From contig CP096134.1 in NCBI GenBank assembly GCA_023242925.1, positions 2,251,501 to 2,315,500 on the forward strand: 64,000 bases of DNA, in the 5' to 3' direction. This stretch comes from Hyphomonadaceae bacterium JAD_PAG50586_4 (GTDB taxonomy: Bacteria > Pseudomonadota > Alphaproteobacteria > Caulobacterales > Aquidulcibacteraceae). A program made the position numbers and the translations under genes. The notes under the pieces are model-generated. The model saw only the letters and a program-made list of their open reading frames with translations, had not been told where the DNA came from and did not search any database. Shown one piece after another: positions 46,958-58,010 of the stretch. The first letter of the stretch is position 1; each line of letters starts with the position of its first letter.

Positions 46958-48637
46958 TTAGATGCGCAGCACCGTGACGTCGACCAGGGGGCGCTTGCGC
47001 CATAAGCGCTCAGCCGACTTGCGGACCGCGCGCATGATGTTCGCCTCTACGGATTCATCGTCCTCACGATCGCTGTGGTTCAACTTGGCGAACGCCGCTT
47101 TGGCGGATTTCTCAAGCTCCTCCACCGCGATGTCGAAATCCTCTTCGTCTTCCATTGAAAGTCCGCGCACATTGATGGTGGGGCCGGCGACGATGGCGTT
47201 CTTGGCCGATACCGCCAGGGAAACATGCACCGCGCCTTCCGCGCCCAAGCGCTTGCGATCCTTCAGCGCGTCGTCCTCGGCTTCGATGATCACGTTGCCG
47301 TCGACATAGAGCCGGCCCGACGGGACTTCATCGATGAGCGCGACCGGGCCGGGCGCCAAGCGGATCAGATCGCCGTTACGCGGCGCGATTTGTTCGGGGA
47401 CTTGTAGTTCTTGCGCAAGCTTAACGTGCTCACGGATATGGCGCTTTTCGCCATGCACCGGCACCGCAATATGCGGACGCGCCCATTGGTACATCTGACG
47501 CAGCTCATCGCGCGCTGGGTGGCCGGAGACGTGGACGAAATGGTCGTCCGCGGTGATCAATTCTACGCCCTTCTCCAGGAACGCGTTCTGCAGATCATGG
47601 ATCGCCGCTTCATTGCCCGGAATAACACGCGACGAGAAGATCACCGTATCGCCTTGCTTCAACGACACATGGCGATGATCGCCGCGCGCGATGCGTGAGA
47701 GTGCTGCACGCGCTTCACCTTGACTGCCTGTGCAAAGATAGAGGACGCGCTCAGGATCGAGTGAGCTTGCCTCCTCCTCGTCCATGACGAACGGCGCGTC
47801 TTGCAAAAGCCCCACGCTTTGCGCCGCGGCAAAAATGCGATGCATCGAACGGCCCACTAAGCACGGCGTGCGCCCCGTTGCGCGCGCCGCCAAGAGGGCG
47901 GTTTCTACACGCGCGACGTTAGAGGCGAACGCTGTCACCGCCACCCGGCCGGTGCAGCGGGCGACGATTTCGGTGAGCTTTTCGCGCACGTCTCCTTCGG
48001 AGCCAGCCGTGCCTTCGACAAACACATTGGTGCTGTCGCACACCATCGCCAGGATACCCTCGTCGGCCATGGCGCGGAGTTTGGCTTCGTCGGTGGTTTC
48101 GCCAATCAGCGGATCGGGATCGATTTTCCAATCGCCGGTGTGCCAAACGAGGCCGAGCGGTGTGCGAATGGCCAAGCCATTCGGCTCCGGGATCGAGTGC
48201 GTGAGCGTGACAAAATCGATTTCAAACGGGCCGAGCGTGAGTTGGCCTTTCAACGGAATTTCCGTGAGCGGCACCTTCTCAAGCAAATTGTGCTCTTTGA
48301 GCTTTTCGCGCACCAGCGCGGCCGTGAACGGCGTCGCATAGACCGGCGCCTTCAGACGCGGCCAAAGCCAGCCAAGCGCGCCGATATGATCCTCGTGCGC
48401 GTGCGTCAGCACGATGCCGATGATGTTGTCGCGCTCTTCTTCAAGATAGGTAGGGTCCGGCAGGATGAGATCGACGCCGGGCGTTGTGTCCTCGCGCCCG
48501 AAGGTCACGCCGATATCGACGATAATCCATTTGCGCGCGTCCGGCGGGCCGTAGCCGTACGCGTTGAGATTCATCCCGATCTCGCCGGAGCCGCCCAGCG
48601 GCAAAAACACCAATTCGTCTTCAGGCTTGGCCTTCAT
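46958..48637 (-). CDS. rnj: Ribonuclease J
   Basis: Metallo-beta-lactamase/beta-CASP nuclease with 5' exo- and endonuclease activity in rRNA maturation and mRNA decay. 559 residues. PLGGSGEIGMNLNAYGYG, metal motif LTHAHEDHIGALGWL, HTGDWKIDPDP, beta-CASP region YLCTGSQGEARAALSRIARGDH and VHVSGHPARDELRQMYQW, C-terminal domain to VDVTVLRI. ATG 48637 overlaps the coaX stop (ATGA). Alphaproteobacteria commonly have RNase J together with RNase E. Confidence 0.96.
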   Translation of the reverse strand: MKAKPEDELVFLPLGGSGEIGMNLNAYGYGPPDARKWIIVDIGVTFGREDTTPGVDLILPDPTYLEEERDNIIGIVLTHAHEDHIGALGWLWPRLKAPVYATPFTAALVREKLKEHNLLEKVPLTEIPLKGQLTLGPFEIDFVTLTHSIPEPNGLAIRTPLGLVWHTGDWKIDPDPLIGETTDEAKLRAMADEGILAMVCDSTNVFVEGTAGSEGDVREKLTEIVARCTGRVAVTAFASNVARVETALLAARATGRTPCLVGRSMHRIFAAAQSVGLLQDAPFVMDEEEASSLDPERVLYLCTGSQGEARAALSRIARGDHRHVSLKQGDTVIFSSRVIPGNEAAIHDLQNAFLEKGVELITADDHFVHVSGHPARDELRQMYQWARPHIAVPVHGEKRHIREHVKLAQELQVPEQIAPRNGDLIRLAPGPVALIDEVPSGRLYVDGNVIIEAEDDALKDRKRLGAEGAVHVSLAVSAKNAIVAGPTINVRGLSMEDEEDFDIAVEELEKSAKAAFAKLNHSDREDDESVEANIMRAVRKSAERLWRKRPLVDVTVLRI

Positions 48638-49413
48638 CAAAACGTGCCGCCGTTCCTTTTGTAAATTTCAAGCAGCCCGCGCGACGTCACATCCTGGTCG
48701 AAGTGATCAATGTACGGGAACGAGCCTTCGAAGATCGACGCCACGCCGCCGGTGGCGATCGTCTTCATCGGTTCACCGTACTCCGCGCGGATGCGCCGGC
48801 ACAGCCCCTCAATCATGTCGATGGAACCCCAATAGATCCCTGATTGCATGGCGCTGACCGTATCCTTGCCGATCACGCGGCCCGGATCGCGAATTTCCAC
48901 ACGCGGCAGACGCGCGGCCGCCTCGTGCAACGCCTGCAGCGACAGGTTGATCCCCGGCAGGATGATGCCGCCTTCAAAAGCGCCATCCTTGCCGACGATA
49001 TCGAAGGTGGTGGCCGTCCCGCTGTCGATGACGATGCAGGGGCCGCCATACTCGACATAGGCGCCGACGGCGTTCACGAGGCGGTCAGCGCCGGCCTCGC
49101 TTGGCTTGTCGATCCGCACTTCGATGCCGAGGGAAACCCCCGGCTCGCCGATCACCAGCGGCTCGGAATTGATGTAGCGGCGCGACAGATTGCGCAGGTT
49201 GAAGAGCGCTTGCGGCACCACCGTCGAGACGATGCAGGCGTGCATGTTTTCGAAGCTCAACCCCGCAAGCGCCATGCTTTGCGAGAGCCAGGGCGCGTAT
49301 TCGTCGGCTGTGCGGCGCAGATCCGTGGAGGCGCGCCATTGCGCGCGCCATTCTTTGCCATCGTGGACGGCGAATTTCGTGTTGGTGTTACCTACGTCGA
49401 CAGCAAGAAGCAT
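48637..49413 (-). CDS. coaX: Type III pantothenate kinase
   Basis: First step of coenzyme A synthesis; type III enzymes are not feedback-inhibited by CoA. 258 residues. The ASKHA phosphate motif [60 protein letters not shown] with the catalytic Asp, and [15 protein letters not shown] are all visible. It starts 5 bases after birA. Confidence 0.96.
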   Translation of the reverse strand: MLLAVDVGNTNTKFAVHDGKEWRAQWRASTDLRRTADEYAPWLSQSMALAGLSFENMHACIVSTVVPQALFNLRNLSRRYINSEPLVIGEPGVSLGIEVRIDKPSEAGADRLVNAVGAYVEYGGPCIVIDSGTATTFDIVGKDGAFEGGIILPGINLSLQALHEAAARLPRVEIRDPGRVIGKDTVSAMQSGIYWGSIDMIEGLCRRIRAEYGEPMKTIATGGVASIFEGSFPYIDHFDQDVTSRGLLEIYKRNGGTF

Positions 49414-49418
49414 GATTT

Positions 49419-50171
49419 TCAGCCCGCACTCTTGGGCAGCAACACATCGCCGGCGGCGATGAGCTTTCGGCCCGTCTCGGTGTCTAGTTCGAGTTCACCG
49501 CGCACCGAGATACCAGCGATGCGGCCATCAATGACATTTTCGCCCTGCATCACGCGCGCTTCCCGACCAAGGCCGTGGGCGCGTTGCAGCCAGGCTTGGC
49601 GTAGTGGCTCAAAACCTGTGCTCTGCGTACGGGCCGACCACGCTTCGAGACGTGGCCGCAATTGGGTGAGAAATTCGAGCGGCTCAGGCGCAGGCGCGTC
49701 AGGCGGCAGGATCGCGCGGAGGCTCACCGTCTCTTGGTCGAGGTTTTCGGGCGCGGCGATGAGATTCACACCAAAAGCCAGCGCCACCCACGCGCCACCG
49801 CCCGCCAAAGAACCGGAATCGAGCAAAATGCCGGCGGCCTTGGCGCCGTCAACGAACACATCGTTCGGCCATTTCAGCGTGGCGCTGCCGGCGCCAATGA
49901 TGCTGTCGATCGTTTCCGCGATCGCGACGCCCGTAGCGAAGCCGAGCAGCGCGATCTCAGCGGGCGGGCGATCGGTCGCGAAGAGATAGGTCGCCAGCAG
50001 ATTGCCATCGAGCGACGCCCAGGGCCGGCCGCGACGCCCGCGACCAGCGGTCTGCCGTTTTGCGATAAGCCAGACAGGTCCGAGTTCGCCACGTTCGGCG
50101 CGACGACGCGCCTCCAAAATTGTGGAGTCGATCTCGTCGAAGACTTCGACCGGCGCTTGGCCGTCGATCAT
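49419..50171 (-). CDS. birA: Biotin-[acetyl-CoA-carboxylase] ligase (monofunctional BirA)
   Basis: Activates biotin and attaches it to the carboxyl-carrier protein. 250 residues without the N-terminal helix-turn-helix of E. coli BirA, so no repressor role. Catalytic motifs: [19 protein letters not shown], the biotinyl-AMP loop [33 protein letters not shown] and the C-terminal SH3-like [19 protein letters not shown]. Start ATG 50171 ([10 protein letters not shown]), 13 bases after the nuoN stop. Confidence 0.94.
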   Translation of the reverse strand: MIDGQAPVEVFDEIDSTILEARRRAERGELGPVWLIAKRQTAGRGRRGRPWASLDGNLLATYLFATDRPPAEIALLGFATGVAIAETIDSIIGAGSATLKWPNDVFVDGAKAAGILLDSGSLAGGGAWVALAFGVNLIAAPENLDQETVSLRAILPPDAPAPEPLEFLTQLRPRLEAWSARTQSTGFEPLRQAWLQRAHGLGREARVMQGENVIDGRIAGISVRGELELDTETGRKLIAAGDVLLPKSAG

Positions 50172-50184
50172 CAGACCCGCTTTC

Positions 50185-51639
50185 TCAGTTCCACATCCGA
50201 ACGGCTGTTTCGGCCCATTGCTGCAGCGCGCCAAGCGCCAACACCAGGACGGGGAAGGTCAGCAGCGCGGCCAATGTGGCTGTGAGCGCCACCGTACCGC
50301 TGGCCTTCTGCAGGGCTGGCGCGGGCGCGGCGAACCAAACTGAAGCAAGGATGCGCAGATAATAAGCCGCCGACACCACCGCCGCGACGGCGCCGACGAT
50401 GGCAAGCCACACAAGGCCTGCATCGACTGCAGCCGAAAGCACTAGGAATTTGCCGATGAAGCCGGCGAACGGCGGAATGCCGGCGATGGAGAACAGCAGC
50501 ATCGTAAAGAGCGCGGCCATCCAGGCTCGCTTTTGCGCAAGGCCCGCGAGGTCAGCCACGGTTTCAGCCGGCTCGCCATTGCGCTGCATCGAGATGATGA
50601 GGGCGAAGATGCCGATGTTCGCTGGCAGATAAAGCGCCAGGTAGATCAGCGCCGAAGCCGGTCCGCCATGCTCAGGCCCCGCCGCGAGGCCCATGAGGGC
50701 GTAGCCCATGTTGCCGATCGAGGAATACGCCATCAGGCGCTTCAGATTGGTTTGCAGGAGTGCTGCGACTGAGCCCCACACCATCGAGATCGCGGCCAGC
50801 GCCATCACAACCTGACGCCATTGGTCGATCATGCCGCCGAAGGGTTCGTAGAGCACACGCGCCATCAGCGCGACGGCGGCGACTTTGGGCGCTGCCGCGA
50901 AGAAGGCGGTCACCGGCGTCGGCGCGCCTTCGTACACGTCCGGCGTCCACATATGGAACGGCGCAGCGCTCATCTTGAAGCCGAGCGCGCAAAGCATCAG
51001 CACGAGGCCGAACAGCAGGCCCACGCCACCCGCGCCTTCATCTACCGCCGAGGCAATTTGATCAAAGTGGATCGAGCCGGTGAAGCCATAAACGAACGAC
51101 GAGCCGAACAGCAGCAAGCCGGACGAAATCGCGCTCAGCACGAAATATTTGAGGCCGGCTTCCGAAGAATACGCATCGTCACGGCGCCACGCCGCGAGCA
51201 CGTACGCGGCCAAGCTTTGCAGTTCGACGCCCACGTAAAGCGTGATGAGATCCTGCGCCGACACCATGACGAACATGCCGAGCACGGCGAGCGTCATCAG
51301 CACCGGGTACTCAAAGCGCTTGTCGCCCACGCGTGAGAAATGATCCGCGCCGACGAGCAATGCCGCTGCCGCCGACAAGGCGATCAACACCTTTGCGAAG
51401 ACGGCGACGCCATCCACCACCATCGCGCCCTGAAAGATCGCAGCGGGTGCGGCTGGGTTTTGCGCGAACGCCAAACCGCCAGCGGCGGCCAGCACCAAAA
51501 CGCCCAGCATGGAGAGAAGGCCAAACACCTTCTGCCCGCCCCAGGCGCCGATGACGGCCGCGAGCAGCGCGAACGCAACGAGCAGCAACTCCGGCCGCGC
51601 GTAAGGCAGCGAGTGAATGAGATCGTTCAGCGGGGTCAT
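50185..51639 (-). CDS. nuoN: NADH-quinone oxidoreductase subunit N
   Basis: Antiporter-like membrane subunit of complex I. 484 residues, about 14 spans. Typical stretches: [21 protein letters not shown] with the conserved Glu, [27 protein letters not shown], and [24 protein letters not shown] with its Lys. It ends the nuo segment and is followed by birA. ATG overlaps the nuoM stop. Confidence 0.97.
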   Translation of the reverse strand: MTPLNDLIHSLPYARPELLLVAFALLAAVIGAWGGQKVFGLLSMLGVLVLAAAGGLAFAQNPAAPAAIFQGAMVVDGVAVFAKVLIALSAAAALLVGADHFSRVGDKRFEYPVLMTLAVLGMFVMVSAQDLITLYVGVELQSLAAYVLAAWRRDDAYSSEAGLKYFVLSAISSGLLLFGSSFVYGFTGSIHFDQIASAVDEGAGGVGLLFGLVLMLCALGFKMSAAPFHMWTPDVYEGAPTPVTAFFAAAPKVAAVALMARVLYEPFGGMIDQWRQVVMALAAISMVWGSVAALLQTNLKRLMAYSSIGNMGYALMGLAAGPEHGGPASALIYLALYLPANIGIFALIISMQRNGEPAETVADLAGLAQKRAWMAALFTMLLFSIAGIPPFAGFIGKFLVLSAAVDAGLVWLAIVGAVAAVVSAAYYLRILASVWFAAPAPALQKASGTVALTATLAALLTFPVLVLALGALQQWAETAVRMWN

Positions 51640-53164
51640 GGTGCGGCTCCCGCGAACGCGGAGACAATCGTTTCAGCCGAAGCCTTGGTGAAATCGAGCA
51701 CGAGGCTCGGCGCAAAGCCCATCACCAAAGTGGCGATGATCAGCGGCACGAACAGCACCCACTCGCGCGCGTCGATATCGGTGATGCCGTCGAGCTTCGG
51801 GTTCTCGATCGTGCCCAGTGCGACCTTGCGGTAAAGCGTGAGCGCGTACGCGGCCGACAGGATAACGCCCAAGGCAGCCACGGCGGCGAACCAGGCGTTG
51901 GCTTGGAACGCGCCCAGCATGGTGAGGATTTCACCCGGGAAACCGCTCGTGCCCGGCAGGCCCACATTGCCCATCGTGAAGAGCAAGAAGATTGCGGCGT
52001 ACACCGGCATGCGGTTCACCAGGCCGCCATAGAAGGCGATCTCGCGGGTATGCATGCGGTCGTAAACGACCCCGACACAGAGGAAGAGCGCACCCGAAAT
52101 GATGCCGTGCGAGAGCATCTGGAAGATCGCACCCTGCACGCCCTGCATGTTGCCCGAGAAGATACCGAGCGTGACAAAGCCCATGTGCGCCACGGACGAG
52201 TACGCGATCAGCTTCTTCATATCGAGCTGACGGAACGCCACGAGCGAAGCCCACACGATCGCAATCACCGAGAGCGTGAACACGAAGGGCGTGAAATAGT
52301 GCGAGGCGTCCGGGAACATCGGCAACGAGAAGCGCAAAAAGCCGTAGCCGCCCATCTTCAAAAGATCGCCGCCAGCACGACCGAGCCCGCCGTCGGCGCT
52401 TCGACGTGCGCGTCCGGCAGCCAGGTGTGAACCGGCCACATCGGCATCTTCACCGCGAACGAGGCGAAGAAGGCGAGCCAGAGCCAAATCTGGATCTCTG
52501 GGCTGAAGCCGCCCTGCGCGGCGAATTCCGTGAGCGCTGGGATGCTTGAGGGGTTCTCGATGCCGGCCGCGCGCGCCATCGCCATCATGGCGACGATGGC
52601 CACCAGCATCAGCAACGAGCCCAGCAGCGTGTAGAGGAAGAATTTGAACGCTGCATAGACGCGGCGCTGCCCACCCCACACGCCGATGAGGATGAACATC
52701 GGAATGAGGCCGCCTTCGAAGAAGACGTAAAAGAGCACCAAATCCTGCGCACAGAAGACGCCGATCATCAGCGTCTCGAGCACGAGGAAGAGCACCATAT
52801 AGCTCGCGACCTGTTTTTCGATGTGCCAGCTGGCGAGAATGCAGATCGGCATCAAGAACGTCGTCAGCACGACCAGCGACATCGCGAGCGTATCGACGCC
52901 CATCGCGTAGGACATGCCGAACGCCCACGGCACGTTTTCCGTAAGCTGGAATTCCGGATTGCTCGGATTGAACACCGCGAACGCCAAGAGCGAGGCGATG
53001 AAGGTCGCCAGCGTCACCACGAGCGTGATGATGCGGACGCCTTGGTCGAAGCCGGGATTTTCGCCGCGCAGCATAGCGCGCGCCGCGAGCACCCAAATGG
53101 CGCCCGCCGCCGGCAGGAAGGTGACGATGGAGAGCAGCGGCCAGCCCGCGAGAAGCTCGCTCAT
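51636..53164 (-). CDS. nuoM: NADH-quinone oxidoreductase subunit M, frameshifted
   Basis: Antiporter-like subunit of complex I. The N-terminal 266 residues read in one frame ([75 protein letters not shown]). The remainder reads in another ([41 protein letters not shown]). They meet at 52360-52366, next to four A on the plus strand; one added base gives [11 protein letters not shown] and 509 residues, the normal length. Conserved Glu and Lys of the proton channel are present. Start and stop overlap nuoL and nuoN by 4 bases. Confidence 0.95.
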
Positions 53165-55187
53165 GGCGCGCCTCCGATGCCGGCGAAGATCGCATAGGCG
53201 CCGAACGCCACCGCCGCGATCAGCATGATGAAGCTATAATGGTACACAAAGCCCGTCTGCAGACGCCGCAGATTGCGTGAGAAAAAGCGCGACGTCGAAG
53301 CCACGCCATCGGGGCCCAGCCCATCGATGGTTTTTTGGTCGCCCCACTTCCAGAAAATGTCGCCAAGGGCGCGCGCGCCTTTAACGAAGATGAAATCGTA
53401 GATCTCGTCGACATACCACTTGTTGTAGAGGAATGCGTGCAACGGGCCCTTGGCCATCGCCTTCGAGGCGCTGGGCTTCCAGAGATAGAAGATGATGGCG
53501 AGCAAGAAGCCCGTCACCGTCACAACGAGCGGCGCCCACAGCACCCATTGGGGGAATTCGTGGTGCCCTTCGTGGAACGGAATAGCGTGATCCCAGAATT
53601 CCGCGCCGTGATGACCGAGGAAGTACGGCGCGAACACCGCGCCCGCGAGCACCGCGCCGATAGCAAGAACAATGAGCGGCACAAGCATCACCCATGGTGA
53701 TTCATGCGCAGGCGCTGATCCATCGGCCGGCTTTTGGTGATCGTCGTGGGCCGCGTGTGCATGGTCATCATGCGCGGCGTGCGCGTGATCGTCATGATGC
53801 GCGTGCGGGTTGCCGCGATACTTGCCTTCAAAGGTCATGAAGGCAAGGCGCCAGGAATAGAAGCTCGTCATCAGCGCCGCGCCGAGGCCGCACCAGAAGG
53901 CGAATTGCGCGCCGATGCCGTGGCTGCCGTAAGCGGCTTCGATGATCGCGTCCTTGGAATAGAAGCCGGCGAAGCCGCCAATGCCGGGGATGCCGAAGCC
54001 GATCAACGCCAGCGTGCCGATCGTCATCATCGCCCAGGTGATCATCATGGGCTTACGCACGCCGCCCATGAAGCGCATGTCCTGCTCGTGATGCAGGCCG
54101 TGGATGACCGAGCCAGCGCCAAGGAACAGCAGGGCCTTGAAGAAGGCATGCGTGAACAAGTGGAACATGGCCGCGTTATAGGCGCCTACACCCGCCGCGA
54201 AGAACATATATCCCAGCTGCGAGCAGGTCGAATACGCGATCACGCGCTTGATGTCGTTTTGCGCCAGACCAACCGTGGCCGCGAAAAAAGCGGTCGAGGC
54301 GCCGATAATGGTGACGAAGCCCGAGGTCAGCGGCGCCATCTCGAAGAGTTCACCGCAGCGCGCGACCATGAACACGCCGGCGGTCACCATGGTGGCGGCG
54401 TGGATCAGTGCGGAGACGGGCGTCGGGCCTTCCATCGCATCCGGCAACCAGACGTGCAGGAAGAATTGCGCCGACTTGCCCATCGCACCGATAAACAGGA
54501 GGAACGTCACCACTTCGATGGCGCGGAATTGCACTTCGCCAACGCCAAGCATCATGTCCGGCGCTGCGGCCGCGGCTTCAAACACAACGTCGTATTGGAT
54601 CGAGCCGTAGCAGAAGAACGCGGCCATGATGCCGAGCGCAAAGCCGAAATCGCCGACGCGGTTGGTCACGAACGCCTTGATCGAGGCGTCGTTGGCAGAG
54701 CGCTTTTGATACCAGAAGCCGATCAGCAGGTAAGACGCGACACCCACCCCTTCCCAGCCGAAGAAGAGTTGCAGGAAGTCGTTCGCCGTCACCAGCGCGA
54801 GCATCGAGAAGGTGAAGAACGAAAGGTAGGAGAAGAACCGCGCGCGATGCGGATCTTCGGCCATGTAGCCGATCGAATAAACGTGAACCAGAAACGAGAC
54901 CGTGTTCACGACGACCAGCATGATCGCGGAGAGCGTGTCGATGCGCACGCTCCAGGTGGAGCTAAAGCCGGCAACATCGATGAAGCGGAAGAGCTCAATG
55001 ACGCGCGCGGTCTCTTCACCCCACACGAAGCCGATGAAAATCGGCCACGAAAGAGCGAGCGAGATGCCGACCGATGCGGTGGTGATCGCCATAGCGACCT
55101 TGTCGCCGATGTAGCGCTGGAGCAGGCCTGCGATCGCGGCCGCGACCAGCGGGCCCAGAACGATCAGGACTTCGGGGAGAATTGCAC
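53161..55187 (-). CDS. nuoL: NADH-quinone oxidoreductase subunit L, frameshifted near the start
   Basis: Largest antiporter-like subunit of complex I with the C-terminal lateral helix. From ATG 55092 the frame is intact for 643 residues ([68 protein letters not shown]). A His/Asp-rich loop ([22 protein letters not shown]) near residue 450 may bind metal. Family members start further upstream. GTG 55187, 4 bases after the nuoK stop with GAGGGG upstream, gives [21 protein letters not shown] if one base is added to the GGGG run at 55174-55177. That yields 675 residues. I take 55187 as the true start. Confidence 0.92.
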
Positions 55188-55191
55188 TGTC

Positions 55192-55500
55192 TCAGCCCCT
55201 CATCTGATTGATGTCTTCGACGGCGATGCCGCCGCGATTGCGGAAATAGGTGACCAAGATGGCGAGGCCCACCGCAGCCTCGGCGGCGGCGACCGTCAGC
55301 ACCATCATCGCGAAAATCTGACCCTCGAGGTTTTGCAGGAAGGCCGAGAACGCCACGAGATTGATGTTCACTGAAAGCAAGACCAGTTCGATCGACATCA
55401 GGATGATGATGACGTTCTTGCGGTTCACGAAAATTCCGAACACGCCGATCGTGAAGAGCGCGGCCGCGACAAACAGATAATGGGCGAGCGTGATTTCCAT
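55192..55500 (-). CDS. nuoK: NADH-quinone oxidoreductase subunit K
   Basis: A three-span membrane subunit of complex I, 102 residues, full length. Conserved Glu residues lie in [20 protein letters not shown] and [27 protein letters not shown] overlap with nuoJ. Confidence 0.97.
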   Translation of the reverse strand: MEITLAHYLFVAAALFTIGVFGIFVNRKNVIIILMSIELVLLSVNINLVAFSAFLQNLEGQIFAMMVLTVAAAEAAVGLAILVTYFRNRGGIAVEDINQMRG

Positions 55501-56108
55501 CAGCCAATCCCCTGCCCTGGGCGGATGTCTTTAAGCTCGACGCCCTCGGAGCGCTTGCGGCCGACCTGGGCGGCGATGTCCTGCTTCTTGACACCCGGAC
55601 GGTGGCGCAGCGTCAGCACGATCGCGCCGATCATGGCCACGAACAGCACCAGGCCCGCCATTTGGAAGACGAGCAAATAATCGGTGTAGAGCACCCGGCC
55701 GATGGCTTCGGCGTTCGTGACATCGCCAGGTAAAGCCGGCGTGAGCGCGATTGGGGCGCCATCCGCAGACATTGCAGCGCTCGCGACAAGGCCGAGTTCA
55801 CCCAGCAAAGCCAGCGCGACCAGTGCGCCCACTGGCATGTAACTCAAGAAACCCTGTTTCAATTCGGTGAAGTCAACGTCGAGCATCATGACGACGAATA
55901 AGAAGAGCACCGCGACCGCGCCCACATAGACAACGATCAGCAGCATCGCCAAAAACTCGGCGCCCAAAAGCACAAACAATCCCGCCGCCGTGAAGAAGGT
56001 CAGGATCAAAAACAAAACGGAGTGCACGGGGTTGCGCGCCGAGATCACCGCAAACGCGGATAAGATCGCAGTCGCAGCCAGCACGTAGAAGGCGATGCTC
56101 GCCAACAT
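55500..56108 (-). CDS. nuoJ: NADH-quinone oxidoreductase subunit J
   Basis: Five-span membrane subunit of complex I, 202 residues. [59 protein letters not shown] is the conserved core with the pi-bulge helix region; the C-terminal tail [34 protein letters not shown] is typical of alphaproteobacteria. 66 bases after nuoI. Confidence 0.96.
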   Translation of the reverse strand: MLASIAFYVLAATAILSAFAVISARNPVHSVLFLILTFFTAAGLFVLLGAEFLAMLLIVVYVGAVAVLFLFVVMMLDVDFTELKQGFLSYMPVGALVALALLGELGLVASAAMSADGAPIALTPALPGDVTNAEAIGRVLYTDYLLVFQMAGLVLFVAMIGAIVLTLRHRPGVKKQDIAAQVGRKRSEGVELKDIRPGQGIG

Positions 56109-56174
56109 GCGTTACGCTCTCCCAAAACGATTGGCGGACGGCGCATCCTGCGTCGCCCTGCCCCCGAGGACGCC

Positions 56175-56663
56175 CTATCGGTAAGGCGCGTCCAGTTCCA
56201 AATTCTTCGCAATCTCCCGCTCCCAGCGATCGCCGTTCGCGAGCAGACGTTCCTTGTCGTAATAGAGTTCTTCGCGCGTCTCGGTGGCGAACTCGAAGTT
56301 CGGGCCTTCGACGATGGCGTCGACCGGGCACGCTTCCTGGCAATAGCCGCAATAAATGCACTTCACCATGTCGATGTCGTAGCGCGTGGTGCGGCGCGAA
56401 CCGTCTTCGCGCGGTTCGGCTTCGATGGTGATGGCTTGCGCTGGGCAGATCGCTTCGCAGAGCTTGCATGCGATGCAGCGCTCTTCCCCGTTGGCGTAGC
56501 GGCGCAGCGCGTGTTCGCCGCGGAAACGTGGGGAAAGTGGGCCCTTCTCGAACGGGTAATTCACCGTCGCTTTGCGCGTGAAGAAATATTTCATGCCAAG
56601 GGCAAAGCCCCCGATCATGTCGAGCATCAAAGCGCCCTTCGCGGCTTGGAGGATGCGCGACAT
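56175..56663 (-). CDS. nuoI: NADH-quinone oxidoreductase subunit I
   Basis: Ferredoxin-like subunit carrying clusters N6a and N6b. 162 residues. Two 4Fe-4S motifs [16 protein letters not shown] and [16 protein letters not shown] are intact, with [19 protein letters not shown] and [19 protein letters not shown] typical. ATG 56663 ([10 protein letters not shown]) has GGGGAGA upstream. It sits 2 bases after a small lipoprotein gene. Confidence 0.97.
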   Translation of the reverse strand: MSRILQAAKGALMLDMIGGFALGMKYFFTRKATVNYPFEKGPLSPRFRGEHALRRYANGEERCIACKLCEAICPAQAITIEAEPREDGSRRTTRYDIDMVKCIYCGYCQEACPVDAIVEGPNFEFATETREELYYDKERLLANGDRWEREIAKNLELDAPYR

Positions 56664-56665
56664 CT

Positions 56666-56905
56666 CTATCTCCCCGCGCACTGATAGGTGCGGTACGCGA
56701 AACCATCGTAGCGGGCGGCGGCGGATACGAAATTCGCCGCGACGCTCCCGCAATGTTGGTTCGCTTTGGCGTCAACCTGCGCCTCGGTCTGCACGGCCGC
56801 GTCGTAGCGCACGTCAAAGGTGTCGCCGCCAGTGACGACCACCGCCGGCAGCGTCTGGCAGGCGCTGAGCGCTGCAAGTGAGGCAAGAGCGAGCGCCACG
56901 CGCAT
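56666..56905 (-). CDS. Small lipoprotein encoded between nuoH and nuoI
   Basis: A 79-residue precursor with a clear lipobox ([18 protein letters not shown]). The mature part is [55 protein letters not shown], with two further cysteines that may pair. The ATG lies at TGATG with the probable true nuoH stop, and its end is 2 bases before the nuoI start, so it is embedded in the complex I operon. Not a known complex I subunit; a link to the complex is unproven. Confidence 0.75.
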   Translation of the reverse strand: MRVALALASLAALSACQTLPAVVVTGGDTFDVRYDAAVQTEAQVDAKANQHCGSVAANFVSAAARYDGFAYRTYQCAGR

Positions 56906-58010
56906 CAGCCCCCGCCACGGTTGCGGCGGCGTCGGGCGCCAAGAACGTTACGTAATAGCCAAGCACGACGACGGCCACGAGCGAGGTCGGCAGGAAAATC
57001 TTCCAGCCCAAACGCATCAGCTGGTCATAGCGGTAGCGCGGCACGATCGCCTTCACCATCGCGAACATGAAGAACATGAACCATATCTTGGCGTAGAAGA
57101 CGATGAAGCCGAGCACCGGGTTATCGACCGGTCCCCAAGGCAAATGCCAACCGCCGAGGAACAAGATCGACGTCATCGCGCACATCAGCACGATGTTGAG
57201 ATACTCGCCGATCATGAAGAGCAGATATGGCGTCGAGCTGTATTCGACCTGGTAGCCGGCAACGAGCTCGGATTCTGCTTCCGGCAGATCGAATGGCGGG
57301 CGATTGGTTTCAGCGAGCGCCGACACGAAGAACATTCCCATCATGGCGAACATGACCACGCCGACGAGAATGTTGTTTGGAAATTCCGCGAAATTGAACA
57401 GGCGGAAGCCGTGCCACATCCAAAGGCCTTCGCGCTGATTGTCGACGATGGTGGTGAGGTTCAGCGAACCAACAAGCAAAAGCACGGTGATGATGATGAA
57501 GCCGATCGAGACTTCGTAAGACACCATCTGCGCGGCCGAGCGCAAACCGCCGAGGAACGGGTACTTCGAGTTCGAAGCCCAGCCGCCCATGATGATCCCG
57601 TACACGCCGAGCGACGAGATCGCGAAGAGATAGAGAATGCCGACATTGAGATCGGCGATCACCACGCCCGGCGCCCAGGGGATCACCGCCCAGCCAATGA
57701 ACGCGAGCACGAAGGTGATCAGCGGCGCGAGGATGAAGACGGTTTTGTTTGCGCCCGCCGGAATGACGATCTCCTTGAACACGAATTTGAAGAAATCCGC
57801 GAAGGATTGAAGCAAGCCAAACGGACCGACGACGTTCGGCCCTTTGCGTAGCTGCACCGCCGCCCAGACCTTACGGTCGAACAGCAGCAGGAACGCGAGA
57901 GAAATCAAGAGCAAGATCATGATGACGAGCACTTGGCCCGTCTTCATCAGCGCCCACTCCCACTCGACCGGGAGGGTGATCAGCGGAACGTAGTCGGCGC
58001 CAGGGTTCAT
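56814..58010 (-). CDS. nuoH: NADH-quinone oxidoreductase subunit H
   Basis: Membrane subunit at the quinone site. Conserved [62 protein letters not shown] and [29 protein letters not shown] are complete. The present frame adds about 30 odd residues ([18 protein letters not shown]...) overlapping the next gene by 92 bases. One more base in the five-C run at 56909-56913 would end the protein at about residue 368, at a TGATG junction with the lipoprotein gene. That is probably the true end (56905). Start ATG 58010 overlaps nuoG. Confidence 0.94.
   Translation of the reverse strand: MNPGADYVPLITLPVEWEWALMKTGQVLVIMILLLISLAFLLLFDRKVWAAVQLRKGPNVVGPFGLLQSFADFFKFVFKEIVIPAGANKTVFILAPLITFVLAFIGWAVIPWAPGVVIADLNVGILYLFAISSLGVYGIIMGGWASNSKYPFLGGLRSAAQMVSYEVSIGFIIITVLLLVGSLNLTTIVDNQREGLWMWHGFRLFNFAEFPNNILVGVVMFAMMGMFFVSALAETNRPPFDLPEAESELVAGYQVEYSSTPYLLFMIGEYLNIVLMCAMTSILFLGGWHLPWGPVDNPVLGFIVFYAKIWFMFFMFAMVKAIVPRYRYDQLMRLGWKIFLPTSLVAVVVLGYYVTFLAPDAAATVAGADARGARSCLTCSAQRLPDAAGGGRHWRRHL

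Noticed and set aside
51636-53195. A 519-codon continuous frame covering nuoM
   Set aside because: Its first half is an out-of-frame translation (Arg/His-rich); the real N terminus lies in the other frame, joined by a one-base correction.
53734-55374. A 546-codon open frame on the plus strand
   Set aside because: It lies antisense to nuoL and nuoK; its composition (His, Arg, Asp, Glu rich) is the mirror of membrane-protein codons in GC-rich DNA.
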